From CALCCV01 sp964388665 (GTDB lineage: Bacteria > Bdellovibrionota > Bdellovibrionia > Bdellovibrionales > Bdellovibrionaceae), in NCBI GenBank assembly GCA_964388665.1, contig CAYMBJ010000007.1:1-64000 (forward strand): a DNA stretch of 64,000 bases, given 5' to 3'. Position numbers and translations under genes: made by a program. The stretch's first letter is position 1, and every line of letters starts with the position of its first letter. Below are positions 9,635-18,014 of the stretch, one piece after another. The notes beneath the pieces were generated by a model. That model worked only from the letters and a program-made list of their open reading frames with translations, searched no databases and was not told where the DNA came from.

Positions 9635-10821
9635 AATTGGGCTATATGACTTTATTACCATTGGTTTTTGGGATGAGCCTAGTTTGCACCGCCCCGGTTC
9701 AAGCACAGGAGTTGATCGAGCGCACCTTTACGGGCATTTCTGCTCAAACCAATCCGGCCATTGCAAAAAAAGAGATCGTGGAAAAGGGCCAGGTGAAGGT
9801 TCTTGAAGATGTGATTGAAGAAATCATTGGCGCGGCCTCAATGAAGAAGAACAAAGCCCGTATTCAAAAGGAATTTTTGAAAGAAAGCTCGCGCTTCATT
9901 CCTTTTTCGAAACAGGGCGAGCTAGCAGAAAAAGACGACAAAACCGAAATGACGGTGAGCTTTAGTATTTCTCTCTCGGATGTGCGCGCGCAGCTCATCA
10001 CGGCAGGGTTACTGGGCGAGCGGGAAACTGTGCCCACGATCATCCCTTTAGTCGTGTTTAAGGATCGCATCAAGAAGCATGGCTACCATTGGTGGTCTGC
10101 AGAAAAGCCAAGCATGGCAATGGAAAAACTTGCAAGCACTGTTGAAAATCAAATTTTCGCCAAGGCCTTTGATGAAGGTTTTTTTGTTGCTCGTCCCATG
10201 GCGCAGAAGTTCTATCAGTTTGCAACGATAGGTGCTCAGACGGAGTTTTTAACTGCCGCCACTGAAATGAAATTGGCAAAGCAATACGGGGCCGGACTGA
10301 TATTGAGAGGAGCCGTGGAGCTGGATCAAGTTTCAGGTGAACCACCTAAAGTGCAAATGCGTTTTGAAGTGCGATCGCCTGGTTCCAATAAGCCTGTGGC
10401 CGAAGTCTCCAAAAAATTTCCGGTCACCTACGGCGTGATGGAATCCATTCCAGAGGCGGTTTGGGTTGAAGACGGTGGTGCGCTCTTGCACGATCTCTTC
10501 ACGCAGCTGAACAGCACCTGGATCAAGAGTGGATTTTCTCAGGGCTCCGTATTGCTTGAGCTGACCAAGTGGATTCTGCCTTCGGATCAAGAGAAGTTTC
10601 GCGAGGGTGTTAAAAACGCAATTCCACAGGTGAAGAGCGTGCAGACCCGTCGCCTCAATCGCAGCGGTATTGAGTACGAGGTGGAGACTTCACTTTCGGC
10701 GGCAGATCTGGCGGAGAGACTCAAAAAACTCAAGATCAGTGGCCGGCCGCTGGTCTTGCAAGAGATCAAGAGCAGCAGTGGCGCTCAAAACCAAGACGCA
10801 AAGATCACGCTAGAGTGGTGA
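9631..10821 (+). CDS. exported protein resembling FlgT N-terminal and middle domains
   Basis: A 396-residue exported protein with a signal peptide ending near PVQAQE. Residues about 25-130 resemble the N-terminal domain of FlgT-like proteins: an alternating helical segment (NPAIAKKEIVEKGQVKVLEDVIEEII) and then a strand pair. The middle part may correspond to the CsgG-like fold of such proteins. The assignment rests on pattern resemblance only. Translation starts on the 4-base overlap with dnaE (ATGA), with AAAGGA upstream. The second FlgT-like gene at 11576 lies downstream on the same strand, so they may act together at the outer membrane. Confidence 0.55.
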   Translation: MKLGYMTLLPLVFGMSLVCTAPVQAQELIERTFTGISAQTNPAIAKKEIVEKGQVKVLEDVIEEIIGAASMKKNKARIQKEFLKESSRFIPFSKQGELAEKDDKTEMTVSFSISLSDVRAQLITAGLLGERETVPTIIPLVVFKDRIKKHGYHWWSAEKPSMAMEKLASTVENQIFAKAFDEGFFVARPMAQKFYQFATIGAQTEFLTAATEMKLAKQYGAGLILRGAVELDQVSGEPPKVQMRFEVRSPGSNKPVAEVSKKFPVTYGVMESIPEAVWVEDGGALLHDLFTQLNSTWIKSGFSQGSVLLELTKWILPSDQEKFREGVKNAIPQVKSVQTRRLNRSGIEYEVETSLSAADLAERLKKLKISGRPLVLQEIKSSSGAQNQDAKITLEW

Positions 10822-10867
10822 GACCACTGTCTCGATTCGATAAGTTTAGCCTTGGTTCAGGACTTGA

Positions 10868-11350
10868 TCAGTCGCGACAGGCAATCATCACTCTTATAAA
10901 GATGTTTAAAAATTCTGGTTTGAATACCTTTTTGCGAGCCGTTTTGAAAACTCTGATTTTATCAACAATTGGCAATTCGCAAAAGCCAGTCGCTAGATAG
11001 CAAAAATAATGGCTTTCGCCAGCAACGTCATCCAGGTTTTTGCATGTGAGTTCGCGGGTGGGGTTGTCGCGAGCAAATTCAAGTTCCTCCTGCAGACAGA
11101 GGCGAGTTTCGTGAAGTCAGATTTGCCCGGCTGTGGAGTATTTGTACTCCTTGCCAAGAAAGGCCTCGCAAATGGGCGCACCAAACGATTGTAGATAGCC
11201 CTCCGGTCCACATTGCAATTCTGATTCAAGACAACTGTAGTAATCACAGCTGTTGTCAGAAGGAAGGCAGGCCATGACTGGCACCGCAAAACAAAGGAAT
11301 AAAAAGGCGCAGACTGCATTTTTGATGAGATTTGGATTGGTATTTTTCAT
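10868..11350 (-). pseudogene. small Cys-rich secreted protein interrupted by an in-frame TGA
   Basis: From the ATG at 11350 the frame gives a signal peptide (hydrophobic core, cleavage near VMACLP) and a Cys-rich start of a mature protein, then a TGA at 11117-11119 (codon 78). Beyond it the same frame stays open for 82 codons to the TGA at 10868 and still looks like protein: LHETRLCLQEELEFARDNP, then more Cys (LTCKNL, FCYLATGFCEL, ACRD). The full frame fills the gap between two plus-strand genes neatly. One base change (TGA for TGG, giving Trp) would restore a 160-residue protein. Options are a recent pseudogene, a sequencing error or readthrough. The ribosome-binding site is weak. Confidence 0.65.
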
Positions 11351-11523
11351 GAGATTGATCTTTGATTCAATCACTCAATTTCTCAAGCCTTAGTCGGCAA
11401 ATGTATGCATCGTTTCATAGATGATACACTGGCGAAGATTCGATACTATGTTGAATTCACTGGACAAATTCCGCGGAGATATGAAAAACTAAGCCTCAGT
11501 TCTCTTTTCTTAATTATCAGCCG

Positions 11524-11558
11524 TATGGATATTTTTGGATTAGGTTCAAATATCCATA
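11524..11558. promoter_or_regulatory. 11-bp perfect inverted repeat upstream of FlgT-like gene
   Basis: TATGGATATTT (11524-11534) and AAATATCCATA (11548-11558) are perfect reverse complements with a 13-base spacer. The second arm ends 17 bases before the TTG start at 11576. It has no following T-run, so it is more likely an operator or a 5'-leader hairpin than a terminator. Confidence 0.45.
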
Positions 11559-11575
11559 GACTTAGAGGGGGCAGC

Positions 11576-12523
11576 TTGCGCAACATAAGACTTTTACTTT
11601 TGCCGATGATTGTTTTTGCGGCAGGGTGCGCGAATTTCCAGCGCAGTCAAACGGCCCCTGAGCGCAGCGTGAAGGACTTCTCTTATCAAAGCGAACGAAA
11701 TGATGAGGGCTCGCAGATGCGCAAGCGAGTGATGGTGTTGCCCTTTCTCACGGGCGATAATGTTGCGGTGAATTCGCGGCAGATCGTTGACAATGCTCGC
11801 ATCACGTTGATTGAGGAGCTCAATAAGTCCGGACTACTGATAGCCTTCACTGAGGATGAACTGCGCTCTCAGGCTCTCAAGGCCCGCGCAGCCAGTGGCT
11901 ACGATATTCAGGTACTGGCAAAGCCCGCGCAAGACTTAGGGATCACAGCCATCATGGAAGGAAAACTCATTGATTTGAAATTGCGACAAAAGACTCCGCA
12001 AGTGGGAATCGTTCGCAATGTGGAGCGAGAATATGATGCGATTGTGGAGTTGAAAATAGTTAATGTTAGAAATCAGAAGAGCATCTTTAATACTCGAAAA
12101 ACGGTGACTTTTAGTGATTCAGACACGCGCATAGGCAGCATGGCAAGCGAGGACCAAAAGGCATCACTCGATCCGCATTTTTTATCTCTTCTGGTGCAGG
12201 AGGCTTTTTTAGAGTTTGTGCCGCAGATCCTGCAGGCCTTTGAGCGTGTCAGTTGGGAGGGGCGAATTGCAGCCGTGCAGGGAGATCGATATTTTTTAAA
12301 TGTAGGCAAAGTCAGTGGCGTGCAGATTGGCGATATACTCAAAGTTCTCGATGAAGCCTCGGATGTTTATGATCCTGAGTCAGGAAGTCACATAGGTCGT
12401 GTGTCAGGAAAAATGAAAGGCACCATCGAAGTGGTCAGCTATTTTGGCATAGATGGTGCGATTGCTATTTTGCATTCAGGTGTCGGTTTTAAAGAAAATG
12501 ACAGAGTTGAAACCTATCAATAA
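11576..12523 (+). CDS. lipoprotein with FlgT-like C-terminal domain
   Basis: A 315-residue protein. The start is TTG at 11576, preceded by AGAGGGGG, because it yields a clean lipoprotein signal peptide (MRNIRLLLLPMIVFAAGC). Residues about 45-190 fit a CsgG/FlgT-middle type fold beginning RVMVLPFL. The C-terminal about 100 residues (WEGRIAAVQGDRYFLNVG, then GVQIGDILKV) match the pattern of the FlgT C-terminal domain. FlgT-type proteins of other bacteria sit at the flagellar outer-membrane ring, but no flagellar genes are near, so a general outer-membrane role is as likely. It overlaps lipB by 26 bases. Confidence 0.65.
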   Translation: MRNIRLLLLPMIVFAAGCANFQRSQTAPERSVKDFSYQSERNDEGSQMRKRVMVLPFLTGDNVAVNSRQIVDNARITLIEELNKSGLLIAFTEDELRSQALKARAASGYDIQVLAKPAQDLGITAIMEGKLIDLKLRQKTPQVGIVRNVEREYDAIVELKIVNVRNQKSIFNTRKTVTFSDSDTRIGSMASEDQKASLDPHFLSLLVQEAFLEFVPQILQAFERVSWEGRIAAVQGDRYFLNVGKVSGVQIGDILKVLDEASDVYDPESGSHIGRVSGKMKGTIEVVSYFGIDGAIAILHSGVGFKENDRVETYQ

Positions 12524-13274
12524 TTCTTTTTCTTCTCAATCTGAACACTCTCGCTCAGGATTATCTCGGGCCGAATTCTCTCGGTCCGAATTTTCTCGGG
12601 CCGAAGTGAAGAGGCCATTTGATTTGCCATTTCAGTGGCTGGGCGAAGTGGCCTACGCCCAAGCCGTGGAACTTCAGCAACGGCAGGTAAAAGGTTTTTT
12701 TACCGAAGCCTTGTCAGGCGCTGAAATTCGACCTCAGCAGAGTGTTCAGGGTGTTGTCTTTGGGTGTGAGCATCCCGCCACGATTACCTTGGGGGTGTCT
12801 GCCAGCGCTGCGGATGTCATTGCGCCAGGAGACCACTTTGCTGTGTGGCGCTCCGAGCGAGGGGGCAAAGCCACCGTGCACAGTCCTGGTCAGCTTCTCA
12901 TCTATCCAATCTGTCGCATTCAAGGGATTGGCGTAAGTCGCTATGCAGAGGCTCTCTTGAGCATCACTTACGCTACTCTAACAAAGTTGGGCGTGCATTC
13001 ATTGGAAACAAGACTCGGGGCAGGTCTGTTTGTGGGAGATGCCAAGGTGGGCTTTATGGGACTAAAGGTCCAGCGTGGTATCGTTTCTCATGGTCTCGCG
13101 ATCAATGTCTGCAATGACCTGTCTCTATTTAAGGCCATTGTTTCTTGTGGAGTCCAATCGCAACCCATGACTTCATTGGCTGAGATGGGAGTTGTCATAG
13201 CGCCAGTCGAGCTTTTTTGGCTATGGCAAGAGTCCTGGGTGCAGCACTGGACAAGCCTAGAGCCTCGACAATAG
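12498..13274 (+). CDS. lipB: octanoyl-[acyl-carrier-protein]:protein octanoyltransferase LipB
   Basis: A 258-residue LipB, which moves octanoate from ACP to lipoyl domains in lipoate synthesis. Key features are seen: the RGGKATVHSPGQ segment (usually HGPGQ, here a Ser), K183 in AKVGFMG and the acyl-carrying C217 in VSCG, together with SHGLAINV. The first 35 residues are an extra Ser/Arg/Glu-rich stretch built from SRAEF-type pentapeptides encoded by 15-bp repeats (12549-12608). The ATG at 12498 lies inside the preceding gene. No lipA is nearby. Confidence 0.9.
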   Translation: MTELKPINNSFSSQSEHSRSGLSRAEFSRSEFSRAEVKRPFDLPFQWLGEVAYAQAVELQQRQVKGFFTEALSGAEIRPQQSVQGVVFGCEHPATITLGVSASAADVIAPGDHFAVWRSERGGKATVHSPGQLLIYPICRIQGIGVSRYAEALLSITYATLTKLGVHSLETRLGAGLFVGDAKVGFMGLKVQRGIVSHGLAINVCNDLSLFKAIVSCGVQSQPMTSLAEMGVVIAPVELFWLWQESWVQHWTSLEPRQ

Positions 13275-13357
13275 GTTAGCAACAGGTCAGTGATTTATTT
13301 TTGGACAGACCGGTTTTGTAATAGAAGCTAAATTCAATATCACTTACTGCCGATATC

Positions 13358-14188
13358 ATGACCATGAATTGGGTGTTGAACCAGATAGATGGAATGGGTC
13401 GCTTTGTTACCAAGAATATTGAGTATTCGGTCAATATTTTTCTCTTGGCCTATGTGTCTACGCGCGCGGCTTTTTTGGACAAAGCTCAAGGGCTGCGACA
13501 AATTTTTAGCGTCATTTCTGCACAGATCTATTTTACTGGTTGGCAGGCTTTGCCACTCATTACCGTTTTGTCATTAGCCACCGGCAGCATCTTGATGCTC
13601 CAAGCCCTCTCCAATCTCACATTGGTGGGCGGGGTCGAGGTCTTGGGAAGTTTTATGATTGCCATCTTGGTTCGTGAAGTAGCACCGCTTTTGACGGCGA
13701 TTGTGGTGATTGCCAGATCAGGTACTGCTGTGGCCAGCGAAGTGGGCACAATGCGAGTCAATCATGAGATTGAAGCGTTGGAAAGCATCGGTATCAATCC
13801 CCTCAGCTATATTGTTTTTCCACGAGTGGTGGGTGGCCTCATCAGTGTGCTGTGTTTGTCTTTTTATTTTAATGTCATTGGCTTGTTTGGTGGATACTTT
13901 TTGACTAAGTTTTTTCACGAAATTCCGCTGGGCTTTTTTGTCGATTCGCTGGCGACCGCATTTTCAAAAGAGGACATTTGGGTGTTTCTTCTCAAAAATT
14001 CATTCAGTGGCGTAGTTATTTTTATTGTCTGTTGCTATCAGGGACTTCTAGTCAGAAAGAGTCCGCATGAAGTCCCACAGGTCACCACTCAGGCTGTGGT
14101 CACGAGTGTGATCTATGTGACCGTATTCAACATGGGCGTCACGGCGCTTTTTTATCTGAGTCAGTTAAAAAAGATCGGTTTGGTCTAG
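13358..14188 (+). CDS. MlaE-family ABC transporter permease
   Basis: A 276-residue inner-membrane permease of the MlaE/YrbE family, which acts with an ATPase and an MCE protein in phospholipid movement between the membranes. Several hydrophobic segments are visible, and the family core is clear: REVAPLLTAIVVIARSGTA, ASEVGTMRVNHEIEALESIG and the following FPRVVGGLIS. It opens an operon with the ATPase (18 bases downstream) and MlaD (overlapping). No MlaC or MlaB homologue is in the window. Confidence 0.9.
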   Translation: MTMNWVLNQIDGMGRFVTKNIEYSVNIFLLAYVSTRAAFLDKAQGLRQIFSVISAQIYFTGWQALPLITVLSLATGSILMLQALSNLTLVGGVEVLGSFMIAILVREVAPLLTAIVVIARSGTAVASEVGTMRVNHEIEALESIGINPLSYIVFPRVVGGLISVLCLSFYFNVIGLFGGYFLTKFFHEIPLGFFVDSLATAFSKEDIWVFLLKNSFSGVVIFIVCCYQGLLVRKSPHEVPQVTTQAVVTSVIYVTVFNMGVTALFYLSQLKKIGLV

Positions 14189-14206
14189 TTTGGTGGAAGG
14201 TGCTTT

Positions 14207-14950
14207 ATGGAGATGACAAGTGAAAGCGTGAATAAGCACGTTGTAAAAATTGAGAAGTTACAATTTGTAGGTCTATCGATTCTCCATGATGGGGGGCAGC
14301 CCGTGTTGCAAAACTGCAGTTTTGACTTTTGCCCAGGAAAAGTACATTGGCTGATGTCGGATGAAGGCGCGGGAAAGACCACCGTTCTCAATTGCATCGC
14401 CGCCCTCAACAACCCGAGTTCGGGACAGTACCTCATTAACGGAGTGGATGTGATTCCGCTTTCTTTTGAAGAATTTTTACCCTACCGATTGTCGATCGGA
14501 ATGTCCTTTGATTATGGCGGTTTGATCAACAACAAAACATTGCGTGATAATTTGCTTTTGCCGCTTCACTATCACCATCTCTGTACGGTTGAGGAAGCCC
14601 AGGAGCGGGTGGACGAGATCATAAAAAGATTTGGCGTTGCCAAGTATGCTTCCGAACGACCGGCCATGGTTCCTGGCCGGATTCGCAAAATGTTTGTGGT
14701 GATGAGAGCGATCATCATCAAACCGTCATTACTATTGCTTGATGATCCGGCAGTGGGGCTCAGTGATGATATCATCGAAAATTTTGTGGATCTTATCAAA
14801 AGATACCGAGCCGAAGGTCATTTGAACACCGTGATCATGAGCGCCTTTGATGATCGCATGCTCAAGCAATTTGATTATGATGTTATCGCACTTGAGGGGA
14901 TGCAATTGATTACCGGCTTTGCCGCAGAAAAAAAGGCGGTCAACGTATGA
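14207..14950 (+). CDS. MlaF-like ABC ATPase with degenerate motifs
   Basis: A 247-residue ABC ATPase by position and overall pattern, but each key motif is altered. The P-loop reads SDEGAGKTT (K57 kept, first Gly replaced by Ser). The signature is VPGRI instead of LSGGQ. Walker B ends in DDP (D179-D180), so the catalytic Glu is Asp. The switch His is replaced by Ala (SAFD, A213). It may bind nucleotide but hydrolyse slowly or not at all. It lies between mlaE and mlaD, overlapping the latter by 4 bases, and presumably energises or gates that transporter. The ATG at 14207 has GGAAGG upstream. Confidence 0.8.
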   Translation: MEMTSESVNKHVVKIEKLQFVGLSILHDGGQPVLQNCSFDFCPGKVHWLMSDEGAGKTTVLNCIAALNNPSSGQYLINGVDVIPLSFEEFLPYRLSIGMSFDYGGLINNKTLRDNLLLPLHYHHLCTVEEAQERVDEIIKRFGVAKYASERPAMVPGRIRKMFVVMRAIIIKPSLLLLDDPAVGLSDDIIENFVDLIKRYRAEGHLNTVIMSAFDDRMLKQFDYDVIALEGMQLITGFAAEKKAVNV

Positions 14951-15984
14951 AAATAAAATTCAATAAATTTGAAAGAGTGGCCGGGGTATTTGTACTGACG
15001 GCGATATTGGGCAGCCTGTTGATTGCGGTGTCAGTGGCAATAAAGCAGGGGTGGTTTGCAACCAAGATCCCTTACACAGCCGAATTTAGCAATGCCGATG
15101 GCGTGCATCCCGGAACGACAGTGCAGATACAAGGTCTAAAGGCGGGTAGTGTCGACGATGTGGATCTGCAGCCTAACAATCTCATTCGGGTTAAGTTTCA
15201 CGTGCTCGGCAAGTACTCTCACCTCTTGCGCCAGGACAGCGTCGCGCAGTTTGTGCGTCCATTTATCATAGGTGAGCGAGTGCTGGAGTTGACAGTGGGA
15301 TCTGAGGATGCGGCACCATTGCTGACTAACGCCAATGTCGGTTCTATAGAAAACGTAGATATTTTTAATCTTCTCAGCGGCAAGAACTTGAATACCCAAT
15401 TGGCAAAAGTCTCCTCAATGTTAGAAAATGTTTCCGAAATGATGAATCAATTTTTAAACAAAGATCGCACCAGTACCATGGTGAAGCTCTTTGATCGCAT
15501 GGATCCATTGTTGGTGCATATGGACGGAATGAGTCGCGAGGTCACGAAGCTAGCAAAAACCATGAATGCCACTGATGACCTGCCAGTGACGCTCAAAAAT
15601 CTCTCTTCAGTGACTCATGAGCTCGATGTCATTCTTCCTGATCTGAACAAAAACAATCCCAAGTTGGGTCAGGACATTTCAAAAATCACCCAGAATTTGA
15701 TCTATCTCACCGAGACCTTTCGAGTGCTGGGGCCGGCGCTGGAGTCAGTGGGGCCAGAGCTGCCAAATACGGCAATGCGCTTGATTGAGGCACTCAATGA
15801 AACTGTGGTAATGATGAAGGCCATGCAGCGCAATTACTTTTTGCGAAGCCATGTCGAAGATGTGCGCACAGAGGAGACCAAGCGCGACCAGTCTTTGCAT
15901 CAACAGCGAATAGAAGAAGCAAAACACCGAGAAGAAACGCAAAATCAACGTCTTCCGGCGGCTCAAGATGAGGAACGGCCTTAG
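14947..15984 (+). CDS. MlaD-family MCE domain protein
   Basis: A 345-residue protein with one N-terminal membrane helix (about residues 12-32) and a single MCE domain directly after it (about 38-120; IPYTAEFSNADGVHPGTTVQIQGL pattern split by GLKAGSV). The long C-terminal part is helical and probably forms a periplasmic coiled tube as in other long MCE proteins, ending in a charged Glu/Arg/Gln tail. It starts on an ATGA overlap with the ATPase gene. The product would be the periplasmic substrate channel of the lipid transporter. Confidence 0.87.
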   Translation: MKIKFNKFERVAGVFVLTAILGSLLIAVSVAIKQGWFATKIPYTAEFSNADGVHPGTTVQIQGLKAGSVDDVDLQPNNLIRVKFHVLGKYSHLLRQDSVAQFVRPFIIGERVLELTVGSEDAAPLLTNANVGSIENVDIFNLLSGKNLNTQLAKVSSMLENVSEMMNQFLNKDRTSTMVKLFDRMDPLLVHMDGMSREVTKLAKTMNATDDLPVTLKNLSSVTHELDVILPDLNKNNPKLGQDISKITQNLIYLTETFRVLGPALESVGPELPNTAMRLIEALNETVVMMKAMQRNYFLRSHVEDVRTEETKRDQSLHQQRIEEAKHREETQNQRLPAAQDEERP

Positions 15985-16039
15985 CGAAAGATTTTTGAGG
16001 CTAGACATTTGTTGTCGATGCCTATTTAATCAGACCTAT

Positions 16040-17302
16040 ATGGAATGGCACTTTCTACGACATTTGGTGTTTTCGTCGCGGGCGCAGGCCATTGTGCGCA
16101 CCATCAGCTGGCTGGGGATGATTGCAATTTTTATGGCAACCACTGCATTCATTGTGGTGATCTCCATCATGAACGGCATGAACAATAGCATGGAAAAGCG
16201 CATTCTTGCGTTGGAGCCTCATTTGGTGATTTGGTCGTCACCCAGTGACTCATCTGCAAAGAGTTCGGATGGTAGCGCTGATACGGCCGTGGACCAAGAG
16301 AGCTATTTTCGCTGGGCCGTAGAGCAGCCAGGCTGGAAGATCTATCCGTTTTCCACCCAGGATGTGATCATTCGCTCCAACGAAGGAAAATTTCAGGGCG
16401 CGATTGCTCGCGGGGTCACCCAAGAGAGTTTGAATCATTTCAATCAGCAGTTGCGCGAACTTTCGCAAAAGGGCAGTCGTGAGTACTATTTTCCCGATGA
16501 GGAGTTGCCTGGCGCTGGAGAGATATTCATGGGTATTGATTTGGCTCGCAGCCTGCAAGTGTTGGAGGGCGACGAGGTCAGTGTGATCTCCCCAGAGGGG
16601 TTGCTGCTACCTCCAGGAGAAGCGCCGCGGGTGGAGCGGGTGGTGGTGCGAAGAATACTGTCAACCAACTTGGCCGACCTCGATGCGCACCTTTTGCTTT
16701 TTCAATCGGGTGAGACCTTCTTAGCTTTGGGCGACACTCTTAGTAAAAAAATAGGCGCCGAGCTTTGGCTACCTAGCATTGCGGCCATGGACTCTGCGGC
16801 TTCAGAGTTGCGTGAAAAGACCAATGGGCTTGTCGAGACGTGGCGAGATCGCAATTCAGATTTGTTTTTTGCATTGAAGCTAGAGAAATCCATGATCGGC
16901 TTGGTGTTGGGGTTTGCGGGTCTGATTTCTGGCAGCTCCATTGTTACAGTTCTTGCGATTTTGATTTCACACAAGCGACGAGACATCGCCATCTTGCGAA
17001 CCCTGGGGCTCTCAAATTCACAAACGATTCGACTGTTCATGCGCATGGGTTTTGTGATTTCTGGAGGAGCTGTCTTTTTGGGAGCCGTGTTGGGCACGGC
17101 GCTGAGCCTCTATTTGGAGGCCTATCCTCTCAATATCTTGCCCGACATCTATTACGACTCGTCCATTCCCGCGGATTTTCGGCCCGGCCTGCTTTTGGGT
17201 GTGGTGACTTTTGGGGCCTTGCTCTCGCTCGGTGGCTCTTACCTTCCGGCCAAAGCGGCGAGCCTTCTCCATCCGGCGTTGAGCCTTAAATTAAAACACT
17301 AG
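16040..17302 (+). CDS. LolC/LolE-like lipoprotein-releasing permease (FtsX family)
   Basis: A 420-residue membrane protein of the LolC/E branch of the FtsX/MacB superfamily: one N-terminal helix ending in VVISIMNGM, a periplasmic domain of about 220 residues, then three C-terminal helices around LAILISHKRRDIAILRTLG, the usual cytoplasmic coupling region. Lol permeases release lipoproteins from the inner membrane. The ATG at 16040 fits the family N-terminus although it lacks a clear ribosome-binding site. No LolD ATPase is beside it. It closely follows the Mla genes, suggesting one envelope-biogenesis operon. Confidence 0.83.
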   Translation: MEWHFLRHLVFSSRAQAIVRTISWLGMIAIFMATTAFIVVISIMNGMNNSMEKRILALEPHLVIWSSPSDSSAKSSDGSADTAVDQESYFRWAVEQPGWKIYPFSTQDVIIRSNEGKFQGAIARGVTQESLNHFNQQLRELSQKGSREYYFPDEELPGAGEIFMGIDLARSLQVLEGDEVSVISPEGLLLPPGEAPRVERVVVRRILSTNLADLDAHLLLFQSGETFLALGDTLSKKIGAELWLPSIAAMDSAASELREKTNGLVETWRDRNSDLFFALKLEKSMIGLVLGFAGLISGSSIVTVLAILISHKRRDIAILRTLGLSNSQTIRLFMRMGFVISGGAVFLGAVLGTALSLYLEAYPLNILPDIYYDSSIPADFRPGLLLGVVTFGALLSLGGSYLPAKAASLLHPALSLKLKH

Positions 17303-17338
17303 CCTCAACTCGCTACAACTATAGCTCCGAGGCGATTT

Positions 17339-17791
17339 CTAGGGCGTATTTGCAATTTCGATTTTCAGCTCGGCGCACAGGGATTGGTCCTTTTGGGTGA
17401 TCCAGGAGACCTCAATGTTGCTGGCGTTGGGCTTTTTAGTAAAATGAACTTCGTAGGTTTCCAAGGGAAAGATTGGTGCCTTGACTTTGAGCTGATTGAT
17501 CTTTTTGACGCCCAACTCTGGCCATGAAGCAAACTCCAGCTGTGTCTTTGTAGTGGCTGTCTGGGGGACAACAGGACTGGTTTCGACGCAGTTTCGATAG
17601 AGCAGCAGGCTGAGATCCATGATGCCGACGGCTGGTAAGATTGCACCAGAGGGAAAATGTCCCTCAAAAAAGGACAAGTTATTAGGTAACTTTACCTTAT
17701 AGCGTGTCGAAACGAGTTCGGCGCTGGGTGGGGTTTCTAGAGAGTCGGGAAGCTTTTCAAAGCAATTGGCAATTTCCTTGGATATATTCAT
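17339..17791 (-). CDS. FabA/FabZ-like hotdog protein (ApeI type)
   Basis: A 150-residue hotdog-fold protein. The motif FFEGHFPSGAILPAVGIMDL corresponds to the GHFPxxPilPGV active-site segment of FabZ/ApeI 3-hydroxyacyl-ACP dehydratases, with the His retained. The family's length and one-domain layout fit. It would act on acyl-ACP intermediates in a specialised lipid or aryl-polyene-like pathway. A second hotdog protein is encoded divergently at 18015, which supports a shared pathway. It converges on the LolC/E-like gene, with a GCCTC...GAGGC dyad at 17302-17333 in the gap. Confidence 0.72.
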   Translation of the reverse strand: MNISKEIANCFEKLPDSLETPPSAELVSTRYKVKLPNNLSFFEGHFPSGAILPAVGIMDLSLLLYRNCVETSPVVPQTATTKTQLEFASWPELGVKKINQLKVKAPIFPLETYEVHFTKKPNASNIEVSWITQKDQSLCAELKIEIANTP

Positions 17792-18014
17792 ATTCTGCCA
17801 TAATTGTCCTGAATTCCAATAAATGCAAAGACTGAGGCGGCAGGCTGCAAAAATCTGTATGCTTGAAAATGTGCCAATTGAGGGGGCGGACAGGTATTGT
17901 CGCGTTGAGGCTAGGCTTCAGGATTGAAAGTTGCTTCTATCTGAGGAATAGTTTTTTTTCGACCGTATGAGGATTCGAGAGGGCCTATGGCCTCTAGAAA
18001 GGTATGATATTGTG

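Noticed and set aside
11117..11119. Selenocysteine at the in-frame TGA
   Set aside because: No bacterial SECIS-like hairpin with a clear loop was seen just downstream, no selenoprotein genes are near, and the neighbourhood suggests Trp.
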